64,000 nucleotides of DNA from NCBI RefSeq assembly GCF_033100095.1, contig NZ_CP136921.1, forward strand, positions 1,396,501 through 1,460,500, given 5' to 3'. Both the position numbers and the translations under genes were made by a program. This stretch comes from Diaphorobacter limosus (GTDB lineage Bacteria > Pseudomonadota > Gammaproteobacteria > Burkholderiales > Burkholderiaceae_C). Of the stretch, positions 16,746-24,919 are shown piece after piece. The notes under the pieces are model-generated. The model made no database searches, was not told the origin of the DNA, and worked only from the letters and a program-made list of their open reading frames with translations. Numbering within the stretch: position 1 is the stretch's first letter; every line of letters starts with the position of its first letter.

Positions 16746-18360
16746 GTAGTCGGCCCTGCAAAATTCACCGCAACATCCAACCCAGCGATCCACAGCGGGT
16801 TCTGCGCGCCTGCGTGGCCATAGCCAGCGCCGCAGCCCAGATCCACAGTCGTGCGAGCAGGGGCGCAAAAAGCCCCTTGAGGCCCAAACGCACGATCGCC
16901 CGCAGCAGCCAGCGGATGTTGTAGCCGGCTGCGCACAGCACCGCGTGCAACGCATCGCCCATGGATCCCTTGAGCCAGCACCGATCCATGCCGTTGTCGT
17001 GTTTCAAGTGCCCTATCGCAGGCTCTACCGCTTGCCTTCTCTTGAGCCAGCGCCGATGCGCTGAGGTGAGGCTTTTGAACTTGCCCCGGTGGATGATTTC
17101 AACGCCCGGGTTGTGTGCATCCACCCCTCTGAAGCCCAGATCGACGACCACCTGCTTGGGGCTGCGGCCCGTGTCTTCGGTCAGGATCGTTACCTGCTCG
17201 AGTTGCTCAGCCAAGGTGTGGCCGTCATAGGGGTTGCCGGTAAAGCTGCGTGCGCCCACCATCAGCCCTTGCCTGTGCGTTACCGCCACGCTGACCTTCA
17301 CGCCGAACTCGTAAGGTTTCCTGGCCTTGCCCTTGCCAATGCACTCGACCTCCGGTGCGTGCATGGCATACAGCTTGTTCTTGTCTTTGGGTTGCTGGGT
17401 GCGGATGCGCTCGGCGCGCTGCATCAGATCGTGCAGGGCGGTCAGCGCCTCGGCCGGCACTTGAGGCATCTGCTTGATCTTGCGCCCCACCTCGCGCAAC
17501 ACGATGCCGAGGATGGTGCGCTGGCGCTTGACGGTCTTCTTGAGTCGCTTGAACTGCTTGGCATGGGCGTAGCCGCCGGCCTTGCGCCGCAAGGCCTTGC
17601 CTTCGCGCACAAAGGTCTGCTTCAGGGCAATGCCCGCCCGCTTGGCGGCGGTCACCACCTTGTGGCGGGCGATCTCCAGCAGGCGTGAGTCCACCGGGTG
17701 GGCAATGGCCTTCTCCTGCACCGTGGTGTCCACGATCAACCGCTCGAACTCGGCGGGCCCGATGGCCCTGGAGGTGACGGCCGTGTCGATGGTGGCCTTG
17801 AGCAGTTCTTCCACGCCGGCCTCGCCAATCGCTGTACGAAAGCGTCCGATCTGCGTGGCGTCACACGGCAGGCGTGGTTCGTAGAAGCGCATGCCGCTGA
17901 AGTGCTGCCAGACCACGTTCTCCGCCCAGCGCTGCACCAGCTCCTCGTCGCTGAGCTTGTTGGCGTGCTTGAGGTACAGCAGGCTGGCCATCAGGCGGAT
18001 GGGCAGGCGCGGACGGCCTGCGGCGGCGACTGCGCCGCCAGCCACTTGCACAGAAGGGCCAAACAGGTCGTCTTGTGCCACTGCACGGCCCTCGCGTGCC
18101 TGGCGAGCAAAGTGCGGTGCCAGCGCTGCCTCGATCTGTGCCCAGGGCAGGCGGCTGGCGAGCACCGCCAGCGGGTGGTGCAGGTCGATCATCTCGGCCA
18201 GTGGTTGGCGGAAGAAGTCGGCGGTTTGACCGGGCTGGGGCATCACAAAACTCTCAGAAATCAATGGCTGGTGAATTGATTCTCGGGGGATGGAGCTGTC
18301 GGGGAAACAGCGCAAACCCAGTGTTTATGGGGGCTGGCTGGGTTTTGCAGGGCCGACTAC
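16746..18360 (-). mobile_element. IS5-family insertion sequence, about 1.6 kb
   Basis: Terminal inverted repeats read GTAGTCGGCCCTGCAAAA at the left and its complement at the right end (TTTTGCAGGGCCGACTAC). The target TACGTA is itself a palindrome that continues into the repeat ends, so the exact border and target duplication (ACGT if four bases, as in many IS5 members) cannot be fixed. One transposase gene fills it on the minus strand. It has split the RelA/SpoT gene. Confidence 0.9.
16765..18243 (-). CDS. IS5-family transposase
   Basis: 492-aa DDE transposase. ATG 18243 starts MPQPGQTADFFRQPLAEMID, the usual beginning; the frame is open a little further. The N-terminal domain has LPIRLMASLLYLKHANKLSDEELV and WQHFSGMRFYEPRLPCD, then the catalytic core with VDTTVQEKAI (first D), VVVDLGFRGVDAHNP (second D) and the helix KRRQAVEPAIGHLKHDNGMDRC holding the catalytic E. 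Length and layout match the IS5 family, perhaps near IS1478; the exact name needs a search. Confidence 0.92.
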   Translation of the reverse strand: MPQPGQTADFFRQPLAEMIDLHHPLAVLASRLPWAQIEAALAPHFARQAREGRAVAQDDLFGPSVQVAGGAVAAAGRPRLPIRLMASLLYLKHANKLSDEELVQRWAENVVWQHFSGMRFYEPRLPCDATQIGRFRTAIGEAGVEELLKATIDTAVTSRAIGPAEFERLIVDTTVQEKAIAHPVDSRLLEIARHKVVTAAKRAGIALKQTFVREGKALRRKAGGYAHAKQFKRLKKTVKRQRTILGIVLREVGRKIKQMPQVPAEALTALHDLMQRAERIRTQQPKDKNKLYAMHAPEVECIGKGKARKPYEFGVKVSVAVTHRQGLMVGARSFTGNPYDGHTLAEQLEQVTILTEDTGRSPKQVVVDLGFRGVDAHNPGVEIIHRGKFKSLTSAHRRWLKRRQAVEPAIGHLKHDNGMDRCWLKGSMGDALHAVLCAAGYNIRWLLRAIVRLGLKGLFAPLLARLWIWAAALAMATQARRTRCGSLGWMLR

Positions 18361-19075
18361 GTACTGCGCTCCAAGGCGGAGCTGTCCGTCGATGGGGTGA
18401 ATCTCCCCGAGGGCCTTGCGTGTGAAGTGCAAATCCGCACGCTCTTGCAGCATGCTCATAGCGAACTAACCCACGACACGCTCTACAAGCCCAAGACCAC
18501 TGCAAAACCCTCCATCAAGCGCACTGTTGCCAAGAGCATGGCATTGATCGAAGCTACAGACGAATTCTTCGAGCAAGCCATGAAGGATCTCGCCAGCGCC
18601 AGCGAGCCACAGCGGCAACTCTTGGACTACCTAAGTACGACCTACAGGAAGGGCACCGGCCTAGAGCCTGGCCAGGAGCGATCCAATCAGCTTGTGGTCG
18701 ATGCCTTCATGGAGTTTCTGCCGCAGGAAACCAGTGCTCGTATCGAGGAATTCTTGACGGCCAAGAACTACATTTTTGAAAAGATCAAAGAGCAAAACGG
18801 CCAGCGACATTTCTTCAATCAACCTGCTGTACTCCTGGCGTACTTCCTCGTCGAGAAAATGCCTGCCCAGACCCGAGAGAATTGGCCTATAGACTCGGAT
18901 GATCTGGCCAAAATATTCAGTGATTTGGGCGCCGCATTTTAAGGGGCGCACGGTTGCAGTGCTCAATTCTGATTCGGAGGTTGGCCTTCAACACCGGGCG
19001 CGGCCACCGCCGCGCCTGGATTTTGCATTTCACCACGCCCAGGGCGGAACGGCCTGGGCGCGGTGCTGATCGCGG

Positions 19076-19285
19076 TTATTCCTTCGTCTCGATGAGCCAC
19101 CACACGGCGCGCGGCAAGGCGCGGCCCGTGATGGGGTGAATGTCGGTGAGGTCGGCGCGGGCCGACCAGCCCGAGGGCGGGCGGTAGCCGCGCACGTCGC
19201 CTGCGCCGTGCCAGCGGCGGGCGCGTACCGTGCCGGGCGCGTAGATCGCCGCCATGCGTGGGCGGCTGGTGGTGATGCGGGTCAT
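19076..19285 (-). CDS. Small conserved ICE protein, unknown function
   Basis: 69-aa basic protein starting MTRITTSRPRMAAIYAPGTV and containing GYRPPSGWSARADLTDIHPITGRAL, rich in Arg, Pro and Trp. ATG 19285 is preceded by GGAG. It lies downstream of parB on the same strand, after a strong hairpin. No domain is recognised. The regular composition and the ribosome binding site favour a real gene. Confidence 0.6.
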   Translation of the reverse strand: MTRITTSRPRMAAIYAPGTVRARRWHGAGDVRGYRPPSGWSARADLTDIHPITGRALPRAVWWLIETKE

Positions 19286-19306
19286 GGGGGCTTCTCCTTG
19301 CAGCGA

Positions 19307-19332
19307 AGCGCCCCGGTCGAGGCCGGGGCGCT
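19307..19332 (-). terminator. Hairpin between parB and the small downstream gene
   Basis: AGCGCCCCGG and CCGGGGCGCT form a perfect 10-bp stem around a six-base loop, 16 bases after the parB stop. No T-run follows, so it may slow rather than stop transcription. Confidence 0.45.
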
Positions 19333-19347
19333 CGCCTTCGGCGCGGG

Positions 19348-21423
19348 TCAAGCGGCTAGCGCCTCGGCGGGTTCATCCGCCATTGCTTCGGCATCCTCCG
19401 GGGCGTCCTGCTCCGGGCCTGCTTCCTGCGCCACATCCTGCGGGCCTGTGGCCTTGAAGATCGCAGGCATCCAGCCCTTGCCATCGGCCAGTCGCTCGGC
19501 TTCGCTGGCAATGTCGGCCTTCTTGAGCTTCGCCAGCCGGGTGACGGATTCCGGTGCAAACGCGCCCACGGCATCCAGAATCACGGCCTTGGAAACGTGC
19601 TTGAAGTAGCCTTCTGCGGTCGGCTGCCACCATGCGGCCATGTCGAGGCCCACGGCCTGCGCCAGTTCTGCGCCGGGCTGGTGCGGCGTGGCACGTGGCG
19701 TCACCACGTCCACCGTGGAAGCCACGCACACGGCCAGCAGCCGCACCAGTTCATCTTGCGGCTTCGCCAGCAGCACGGCGAACAGTTCGGCGCTGTTCTC
19801 CGGCAAGGCTTCGCCCGCCACCTGTTGCAGTTCGCGGAGTGCCACGGCGGCGGGAGCTTCCGGCCAGTCCGGGGCCATGCCTTCCAGCCGGTCTTGCACT
19901 TTCAGGCCCACGCCCAGCGGCAGAGAATCACGGCTGCGGCCATAGCGGCTTTCCTGCAAGACGGTCTGCACCATGCCATGCACCACTGCGGCCAGCGCAG
20001 CTTGCGGATGCCGTGCGACTTCGATTTGCAGCGCGGCGGTGCGGTGGGCGCTCAAGCGTTGCGCCAGCCGATCGGACATGGCGGCGGTCTTGGGTTGCCT
20101 ATCATCGTCTCCGTCCTCGCCGTCGTCGTCGTTCTCGGCTTCGCCTTCGCTGCCGAATCCTTGGCGCAACCGTTCCAGCGTGCGCAGCGCCTTGGCCTCG
20201 GCCTCGCGCATCAGGCCGCGATGAATGATGGCCTCGCCGTTGCGGTCGATGGTGACGATGGCACCGGCTGCGGCCTTCACGTTCGGGCTGTAGTCCTGCA
20301 AGCCATCCTCCAGCGCCTGCAACTGTTCGCCCAGGGTTTCGCCTTCCTCCTGCAAGGCGTCGGCCTTGTTCTCGTCATCGGCGTCCATCGCAGCATCCAC
20401 CGCTTCGGCGACTTCCTGCATCTTGGCTTGCAGCTTCTCGATGCGCTGTGCCTCGCGCTTGTTCGGCTCGCGGCGCTCCCTCGGCGCACGCTGGAAAGCT
20501 TGCAGGTCGGCATAGGTGGCAGCGGGTGCTGCATCCACCCAGGCCCAGCCTTCGGCCTTTGTCTCGGCGGCGATGCCCGCCAGCTTGTCCTGCACCAGCC
20601 GTTCCAGCAAAGCGGCATCGGTCAGATACACGCCCGCATCGCCTTCCGCGAACAGGTCACGGCGAACCCTGCCGCCCGCCTGTTCGTAGACATCCAGCCC
20701 GACGAAGCGCACCAGCGGATGCCGGTAGGCGTCGATTTCGCGCTCGGTCAGGCGTTCGCGCAGATTGGACGGGTGACGTTGCCACGTTGGCGCATCGTAG
20801 AACGCGCTTTCCTGCGCGGCGTGGTCGTCGGTGATGGCAAGGGCCATCAACTGGTCAAGGCTCACCGCATCGGCGCGATAGTCGGCCATCAGGCGCGGCG
20901 AGACGTTCGCCAGCTTCAAGCGGCGCTGCACCACCAGCGGCGTGACGCTGAAATCTGCTGCAATGTCCTCGATGGGTCGGCCTTCGGCCACCAGCGCGGC
21001 GAACGCCTCGAACTGGTCTGCCGGGTGCATGGCTTCGCGCTGCACGTTCTCGGTGAGGCTGGCCGTGCGGGCCGTGCCATCGGCCACCAGCAGGCAAGGC
21101 ACTTCCCATTCCTTGCTGATGCGGTGCTTTTTCGCCAGCAGCTTCAACGCGGCGAGGCGACGGCCACCGGCGACCACCTCGTAATGCTCGCCATCGGCGG
21201 ATGCAATCACGATCAGGTTTTGCAACAGGCCCACACGCCGGATGGATGCGGCCAGTTCGGGAATGGACATGCGCGGGGTCTTGCGCACGTTGCGGCCCGT
21301 GGGCCGCAGCACCAGCCGCGACAGCGGAACCAGAATCAGGTTCTTGGTCGGGTCGGCGGCTTCCAGCGGGATAGCGGCGGCGGTATTGACGGCGCGGGCT
21401 TCGGTTTGGGTGATGGCGTTCAT
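19348..21423 (-). CDS. parB: Large ParB/Spo0J-type DNA-binding protein
   Basis: 691-aa protein, about twice the usual ParB length. Residues 30-125 are the ParB N-terminal (CTPase-type) domain with VPLSRLVLRPTGRNVRK, YEVVAGGRRLAALKLL (the GGRR motif) and ASLTENVQREAMHP (the TENxxR motif). An HTH follows near residues 140-180 (IEDIAADFSVTPLVVQRRLKLA). The long C-terminal part contains an acidic coiled-coil-like stretch (AEAVDAAMDADDENKADAL, ENDDDGEDGDDD) and ends in an acidic tail. It is far from parA (9 kb) and is a fixed member of Tn4371-type cores. It may bind parS-like sites or act in ICE replication and gene control. Confidence 0.92.
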   Translation of the reverse strand: MNAITQTEARAVNTAAAIPLEAADPTKNLILVPLSRLVLRPTGRNVRKTPRMSIPELAASIRRVGLLQNLIVIASADGEHYEVVAGGRRLAALKLLAKKHRISKEWEVPCLLVADGTARTASLTENVQREAMHPADQFEAFAALVAEGRPIEDIAADFSVTPLVVQRRLKLANVSPRLMADYRADAVSLDQLMALAITDDHAAQESAFYDAPTWQRHPSNLRERLTEREIDAYRHPLVRFVGLDVYEQAGGRVRRDLFAEGDAGVYLTDAALLERLVQDKLAGIAAETKAEGWAWVDAAPAATYADLQAFQRAPRERREPNKREAQRIEKLQAKMQEVAEAVDAAMDADDENKADALQEEGETLGEQLQALEDGLQDYSPNVKAAAGAIVTIDRNGEAIIHRGLMREAEAKALRTLERLRQGFGSEGEAENDDDGEDGDDDRQPKTAAMSDRLAQRLSAHRTAALQIEVARHPQAALAAVVHGMVQTVLQESRYGRSRDSLPLGVGLKVQDRLEGMAPDWPEAPAAVALRELQQVAGEALPENSAELFAVLLAKPQDELVRLLAVCVASTVDVVTPRATPHQPGAELAQAVGLDMAAWWQPTAEGYFKHVSKAVILDAVGAFAPESVTRLAKLKKADIASEAERLADGKGWMPAIFKATGPQDVAQEAGPEQDAPEDAEAMADEPAEALAA

Positions 21424-21488
21424 GGTGAATCTCCAATCGTGTGAAACAAGGGAATGGAGGGGAACCGCCCCTCCGGCGGGGGAGCGGT

Positions 21489-22316
21489 TCAGGCTTTCAA
21501 CTGGCGCAGGCCATCGGCCAGCATCCAGAGAGCGCGATTGAGGCGCACATCGGAATCAATGCCCTGCACAGGTCGGGTTTGCTGGCGGCGTCCGTTGGCG
21601 CTGCGGCCATGCAATCCGCCTTTGGTCAAGTTCTCCTGCGTGCGGTTGAACACGCTCCACAAGTCCGGGCGGCGGTCGTCGAACCGGCGCGGCATCAAGA
21701 TTTGCGATTCGGTGATGGGTGCGGGTTTGTCCGGGTCGTCGTACTTCAACGCCAGCGCAGCACGGGCGAACACTTCGGATTCGCCATCGTCCAAGGTGAT
21801 GCCGCGCATCAAGTCGCGCGACTCCTTCACCCGCTCGAAGCCGCTCAACACCTCGAAAGCGCCTTCAATGACGGAACCGGCCACGTCGCCTTTGTGGGGC
21901 ACGCGCACATCGGCCACGGTGTCGCCGCATACAAGGCCATTGCTGCAAACGAACCGGAACATTCCGGCCAGCATCTGATAGCTGCTGGTGCCGTCATGCG
22001 AGTTCAGCAGCACGATTTCGTTAGCCTCCGCGCCGTTGATCTGGCTGGCGTGGCGCAGGCGCAGCATGTGTTTCGTGTGCTCGCGTTTGCCTTCATCGCG
22101 CACGCGGGTTTGCGTCACCATGAAAGGCTGGAAACCTTCTTTGCGAAGCTCGGTCAGCACGGCAGCGGTCGGGATGTAGCTATACCGTTCGGAACGGCTC
22201 TCATGCGGGGCGTCCGCGAAGATGGACGGGGCCACGCTGCGAATCTGGTCATCGGACAGCGGGTAATCACTGCGCAGCGAAGGGGAGCGGGAAGCGAAAC
22301 GGGATGCGAGTTGCAT
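21489..22316 (-). CDS. DUF932 family protein
   Basis: 275-aa DUF932 protein. ATG 22316 starts MQLASRFASRSPSLRSDYPLSDDQI; family stretches are AAVLTELRKEGFQPFMVTQTRVRD, EIVLLNSHDGTSSYQMLAGMFRFVCSNGLV (in two parts) and VIEGAFEVLSGFERV. A GGAGAAAGA sequence precedes the start. DUF932 proteins are common on plasmids, phages and ICEs next to ParB-like genes; their job is not established. It is 65 bases upstream of parB on the same strand and probably in one operon with it. Confidence 0.9.
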   Translation of the reverse strand: MQLASRFASRSPSLRSDYPLSDDQIRSVAPSIFADAPHESRSERYSYIPTAAVLTELRKEGFQPFMVTQTRVRDEGKREHTKHMLRLRHASQINGAEANEIVLLNSHDGTSSYQMLAGMFRFVCSNGLVCGDTVADVRVPHKGDVAGSVIEGAFEVLSGFERVKESRDLMRGITLDDGESEVFARAALALKYDDPDKPAPITESQILMPRRFDDRRPDLWSVFNRTQENLTKGGLHGRSANGRRQQTRPVQGIDSDVRLNRALWMLADGLRQLKA

Positions 22317-22964
22317 GGTCTTTCTCCTGACAAAAAGAGGTTTGCTGTTCACACCGCACACCGGATTCCAAGATTCGGAGCCCAGCCTTTCGGCTGTTCG
22401 GTGCGGTCGGCACGAGGAACCCGGTTGGCCCTGTTGCCACCGTCTTTCCTGAGTTCATCGCCCGCGACGGTCAGGAGCGCGCGAACGGGTGCCGTCAAGG
22501 AGGCAAGCGCAGGGTTGGTGCGGCCCGCAGGCGCAGCCGAGGACACGGCCCTGCGCGCCTTGACGGCACACGTGCGCGGGCTACAGTCGCGGACAAGGTG
22601 ATGGAGTCAGGGAAGACGGCTGGACATGGCAACGGCCCTCCCCACACGCCGACCGCACGGCAAGCGAAGCGCGCAGGCCTGAAGCTGGAAGCCGGGCCGG
22701 AGGCGTCAGCCGAGCGGAGCGAGGGAACGATGGAAGCCCGTCAGGGGCGAGACGCCGCAGGCGGCTCGATGCGCAGCACGACAGCGCGACCGGCCATCTC
22801 CCAGGTGGCCGGGGACGCCCGGACTTCGGTGTTCGACATGCACCGCCCCCTTGGGAGACAGCCCCCTTACCCCGAGCGGGGAGTCCATGCTGGCGATCCC
22901 AGCTCTTTGCCCCAAGGAACGGCGAAGACGCAAAACGTTACAAATAAGACGTACTGACAGTCAA
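22317..22964. other. About 650 bp without a gene, upstream of the retron cassette
   Basis: GC-rich DNA with only shadow frames. At about 22702-22742 it carries AGGCGTCAGC followed 18 bases later by GATGGAAGCCCGTCA; both blocks recur, closer together, at 25031-25056 on the far side of the retron cassette. Confidence 0.5.
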
Positions 22965-22990
22965 AATTCAGTCTGAATTGTGCGTACAAT
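22965..22990 (+). promoter_or_regulatory. Palindromic operator and -10 box of the retron cassette
   Basis: AATTCAGTCTGAATT (22965-22979) is a perfect 7-1-7 palindrome, followed by a -10-like TACAAT at 22985-22990. No good -35 box is seen at 17 bases, which suggests activation or a weak promoter. The palindrome is a natural binding site for the XRE protein of the cassette. Confidence 0.55.
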
Positions 22991-23330
22991 GCGAAACGGC
23001 GGCACGTGATCGTGCTGCTGCGGTTCAGAAGATTTGTTGTTCCCGACCCGAAAAGGCAAAGGCTCAGTGATCAGGGCTTCAGTTGATGAAGTCCGCTACG
23101 CAGACAGTGTGCGTGGCTTGTAACGCGGCACAGTTGGCTCAGCTTACTGTGACCAGCAGGACGATCAGAACTCTCAGAGTGCGAAGACCATACGGCTTCT
23201 TGCTCAGCGAGGGGGAAGGTTGAGCCAGCAGCGTGCAACTGTGGTGGGCTTGGTTGGTGTCGAGTTGGCTCCTTTACGGCGCTGCCTTGAAACGGGGGAA
23301 GCAGGGCAATGGTGCCTTGTGTAAAGGAGG
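22991..23330 (+). ncRNA. Structured leader, putative retron msr-msd RNA
   Basis: About 340 bases with no reading frame lie between the promoter and the first gene and fold into a series of helices. GCGGCACG/CGTGCTGC pair at 22999-23018, GGGCTTCA/TGAAGTCC at 23074-23094 (five-base loop), and CTACGCA/TGCGTGG at 23096-23116. A long stem pairs CACAGTTGGCTCA at 23129-23141 with TGAGCC (23221-23226) and AACTGTG (23237-23243). CTCCTTTAC (23269-23277) pairs with GTAAAGGAG (23321-23329). Short 7-8-bp stem-loops followed by one long hairpin upstream of a retron-like RT is the layout of msr and msd. The priming guanosine and the a1/a2 arms could not be located, so the borders are approximate. Confidence 0.55.
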
Positions 23331-23336
23331 TCCTAA

Positions 23337-23570
23337 ATGGACAAGCAAATCTTGGAAAACCACATCAATAGCCTGAAGAAGGCTTGCGATGCATGCAGAA
23401 GCCAACTCGACACTGGTGCTATGAAGGAACTGGATCGTGAAGTCTCGAAGCTAGAACAGCTTTGTGACCAACTCCAGAGCGCAACGGATGCGGAAACGCT
23501 GAAGGTGCGCACCCTCCAGGTCATCGCGGCATTCGTCAGTATCGCGACGAATATCCGAGACTGGCTGTGA
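23337..23570 (+). CDS. 77-aa protein of the retron-like cassette, unknown function
   Basis: Small helical protein: residues 1-50 (QILENHINSLKKACDACRSQ, ELDREVSKLEQLCDQLQSA) are amphipathic and coiled-coil-like, and the end TLQVIAAFVSIATNIRDWL is hydrophobic enough for a membrane-active helix. The ribosome binding site AGGAGG (23325-23330) is ideal, but its bases are locked in the 9-bp stem at the end of the leader RNA. It is the first gene of the cassette, ahead of the XRE and RT genes. A toxic, membrane-directed effector held in check by the retron RNA is a reasonable guess, not a finding; I know no homologue. Confidence 0.7.
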   Translation: MDKQILENHINSLKKACDACRSQLDTGAMKELDREVSKLEQLCDQLQSATDAETLKVRTLQVIAAFVSIATNIRDWL

Positions 23571-23619
23571 GGCCGTCATGGGCACCCCAAGCCCATTCTT
23601 AGTTTTGTGAGATTCACAT

Positions 23620-23928
23620 ATGAACATCGGACAGGCTATTCAACTCGCTCGGTCCAAGCGCAAGCTCTCCCAAGCTGCGCTGGCGAAGCGGGCTGGTATC
23701 TCAGTGTCCTATCTCTCGCTACTTGAGCGTGGCCGACGCGACCCGCCTTTGTCCACTCTGCAACGGATTGCCGCTGCGCTCGTTATGCCGGTAGAGATTC
23801 TTTTCTTCTTGGGCGCGGAAGAAGGGGAACTCGGACACTTGAATAGAGACCTTGCTGGTCAACTGGCAATCACCGCATTGGAGCTTCTGAATGGACCTCT
23901 ACCCGATCAAGCCGAGGTATCGGTCTAA
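23620..23928 (+). CDS. XRE-family HTH protein of the retron-like cassette
   Basis: 102-aa protein with a full Cro/C1 helix-turn-helix at residues 3-65: IGQAIQLARSKRKLSQAALA, the recognition helix ISVSYLSLLERGRRDPPLS, and LQRIAAALVMPVEIL. A short helical tail follows (NRDLAGQLAITALELL). Its 3' end overlaps the RT start by 38 bases, so the two are coupled. HTH proteins accompany some retron classes (type VI in the published typing, as I recall). It could repress the cassette through the 7-1-7 palindrome, or serve as the effector-side partner. Confidence 0.88.
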   Translation: MNIGQAIQLARSKRKLSQAALAKRAGISVSYLSLLERGRRDPPLSTLQRIAAALVMPVEILFFLGAEEGELGHLNRDLAGQLAITALELLNGPLPDQAEVSV

Positions 23929-24919
23929 TCCCGTCAAGAGCATTGCTGCACTGGCTCGCGGCCTACGCTGGGATGCGCAATCACTGGTGGAACTGGCTGA
24001 TCGAGCCAATGGCATGTGGCGCACCGTGAAGCCAAAGCCGGGATCTACCAGGCAGACATTTGACGCGATGGGGCAGCTCAAAGAGATCCATCAGCGTTTA
24101 AAGCTCAATGTCTTCTCCAAGGTGGATTTTCCAGAATACTTGCAAGGTAGCTTGAAGGGACGTGACTATGTCACAAACGCATCTATTCACAAGGGCAAGC
24201 AGATACTGATCTGCGAAGACGTGAAGGGATTCTTCCCTTCTGTGAGCGCGGCTTTTGTTGAGGACGTGTGGTGTGGCTTCTTCAGATTCTCTCCTGACGT
24301 TGCCAAGCTTCTAACGAGGCTCACCACAAAGGATGGCTATCTTCCCCAAGGGGCCATTACGAGTTCATTTTTAGCGAATCTCGTGATGTGGCGGTACGAG
24401 CCCTGGCTACATGCAAAGTTCGCTCAGCGAGGCATCACCTATTCCCGTTATGTGGATGACATGGCAATGTCATCAGCGACACATTTGGATAAGGAAACTC
24501 AGACTTGGATCATTGCCCAAGTCTATGGAATGCTTGCTCAGCACGGCTTGAAGGCGAGCCGTAAGAAACATGAGGTTTTCTCGGCTTCGCAGCCGATGAT
24601 CGCGACGAAGCTAACTGTGAACCGCAAACCGTCATTGAGTCCCAAAAAACAGTCCAAAGTTCGGACGCGAGTTCGGCAATTGGAGATCGCCGCCACGAGC
24701 GGCGCGAGCACGGATGAACTCCGGGAGCTTGCGAACAAGGCCGCCCAACAGGTGGGTCAACTTGGGCGCTTTCACAAGACGCCAGCAGCAAAGCTCAAGA
24801 GTCGTATTGCAGTTGTTCGGGACAATTTGTCGCCAGAGGCTTTGTCCGTCACAACGGCACCTGCGAAGGTCAGGCTTGACACAGTTCCTCTCGTCACGGA
24901 TGCCCGGCCCTGGGAATAG
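23891..24919 (+). CDS. Retron-like reverse transcriptase
   Basis: 342-aa RT. Motif A is EDVKGFFPSV with the first catalytic Asp, motif B is YLPQGAITSSFLANLV, and the active site is YVDDMAMS. Just before motif A stands NASIH, the NAxxH signature (region X) that marks retron RTs. The usual retron VTG of region Y appears as ATK in MIATKLTVNRKPSLSPKKQS, a departure worth noting. Length (about 340 aa) fits retron RTs and there is no maturase or endonuclease domain, which argues against a group II intron. ATG 23891 lies inside the HTH gene. The cassette sits between parB/DUF932 and the integrase, a usual cargo spot. Confidence 0.88.
   Translation: MDLYPIKPRYRSNPVKSIAALARGLRWDAQSLVELADRANGMWRTVKPKPGSTRQTFDAMGQLKEIHQRLKLNVFSKVDFPEYLQGSLKGRDYVTNASIHKGKQILICEDVKGFFPSVSAAFVEDVWCGFFRFSPDVAKLLTRLTTKDGYLPQGAITSSFLANLVMWRYEPWLHAKFAQRGITYSRYVDDMAMSSATHLDKETQTWIIAQVYGMLAQHGLKASRKKHEVFSASQPMIATKLTVNRKPSLSPKKQSKVRTRVRQLEIAATSGASTDELRELANKAAQQVGQLGRFHKTPAAKLKSRIAVVRDNLSPEALSVTTAPAKVRLDTVPLVTDARPWE

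Larger units (their letters stand above)
16341..18942 (+). pseudogene. RelA/SpoT-domain gene interrupted by an IS
   Basis: GTG 16341 overlaps the NA37 stop. Joining 16341-16745 to 18361-18942 restores one frame of about 328 codons. It shows a full RelA/SpoT nucleotidyltransferase signature: RLKGDTSLIDKALYR, DKVGMR (DxxGxR), YQSVHYV split exactly at the insertion, then EVQIRT and HAHSELTHD. Such domains make (p)ppGpp or related alarmones, or modify tRNA in toxic variants. A C-terminal helical region of about 130 residues follows (from RQLLDYLSTTYR) and I do not recognise it. The insertion should abolish function, since the two halves of the active site are separated. Confidence 0.85.

Noticed and set aside
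23891..24919. RT gene as a group II intron maturase or DGR
   Set aside because: No maturase (X) or endonuclease domain, no intron RNA domains V/VI around, no variable-repeat/template-repeat pair seen; NAxxH favours retrons.
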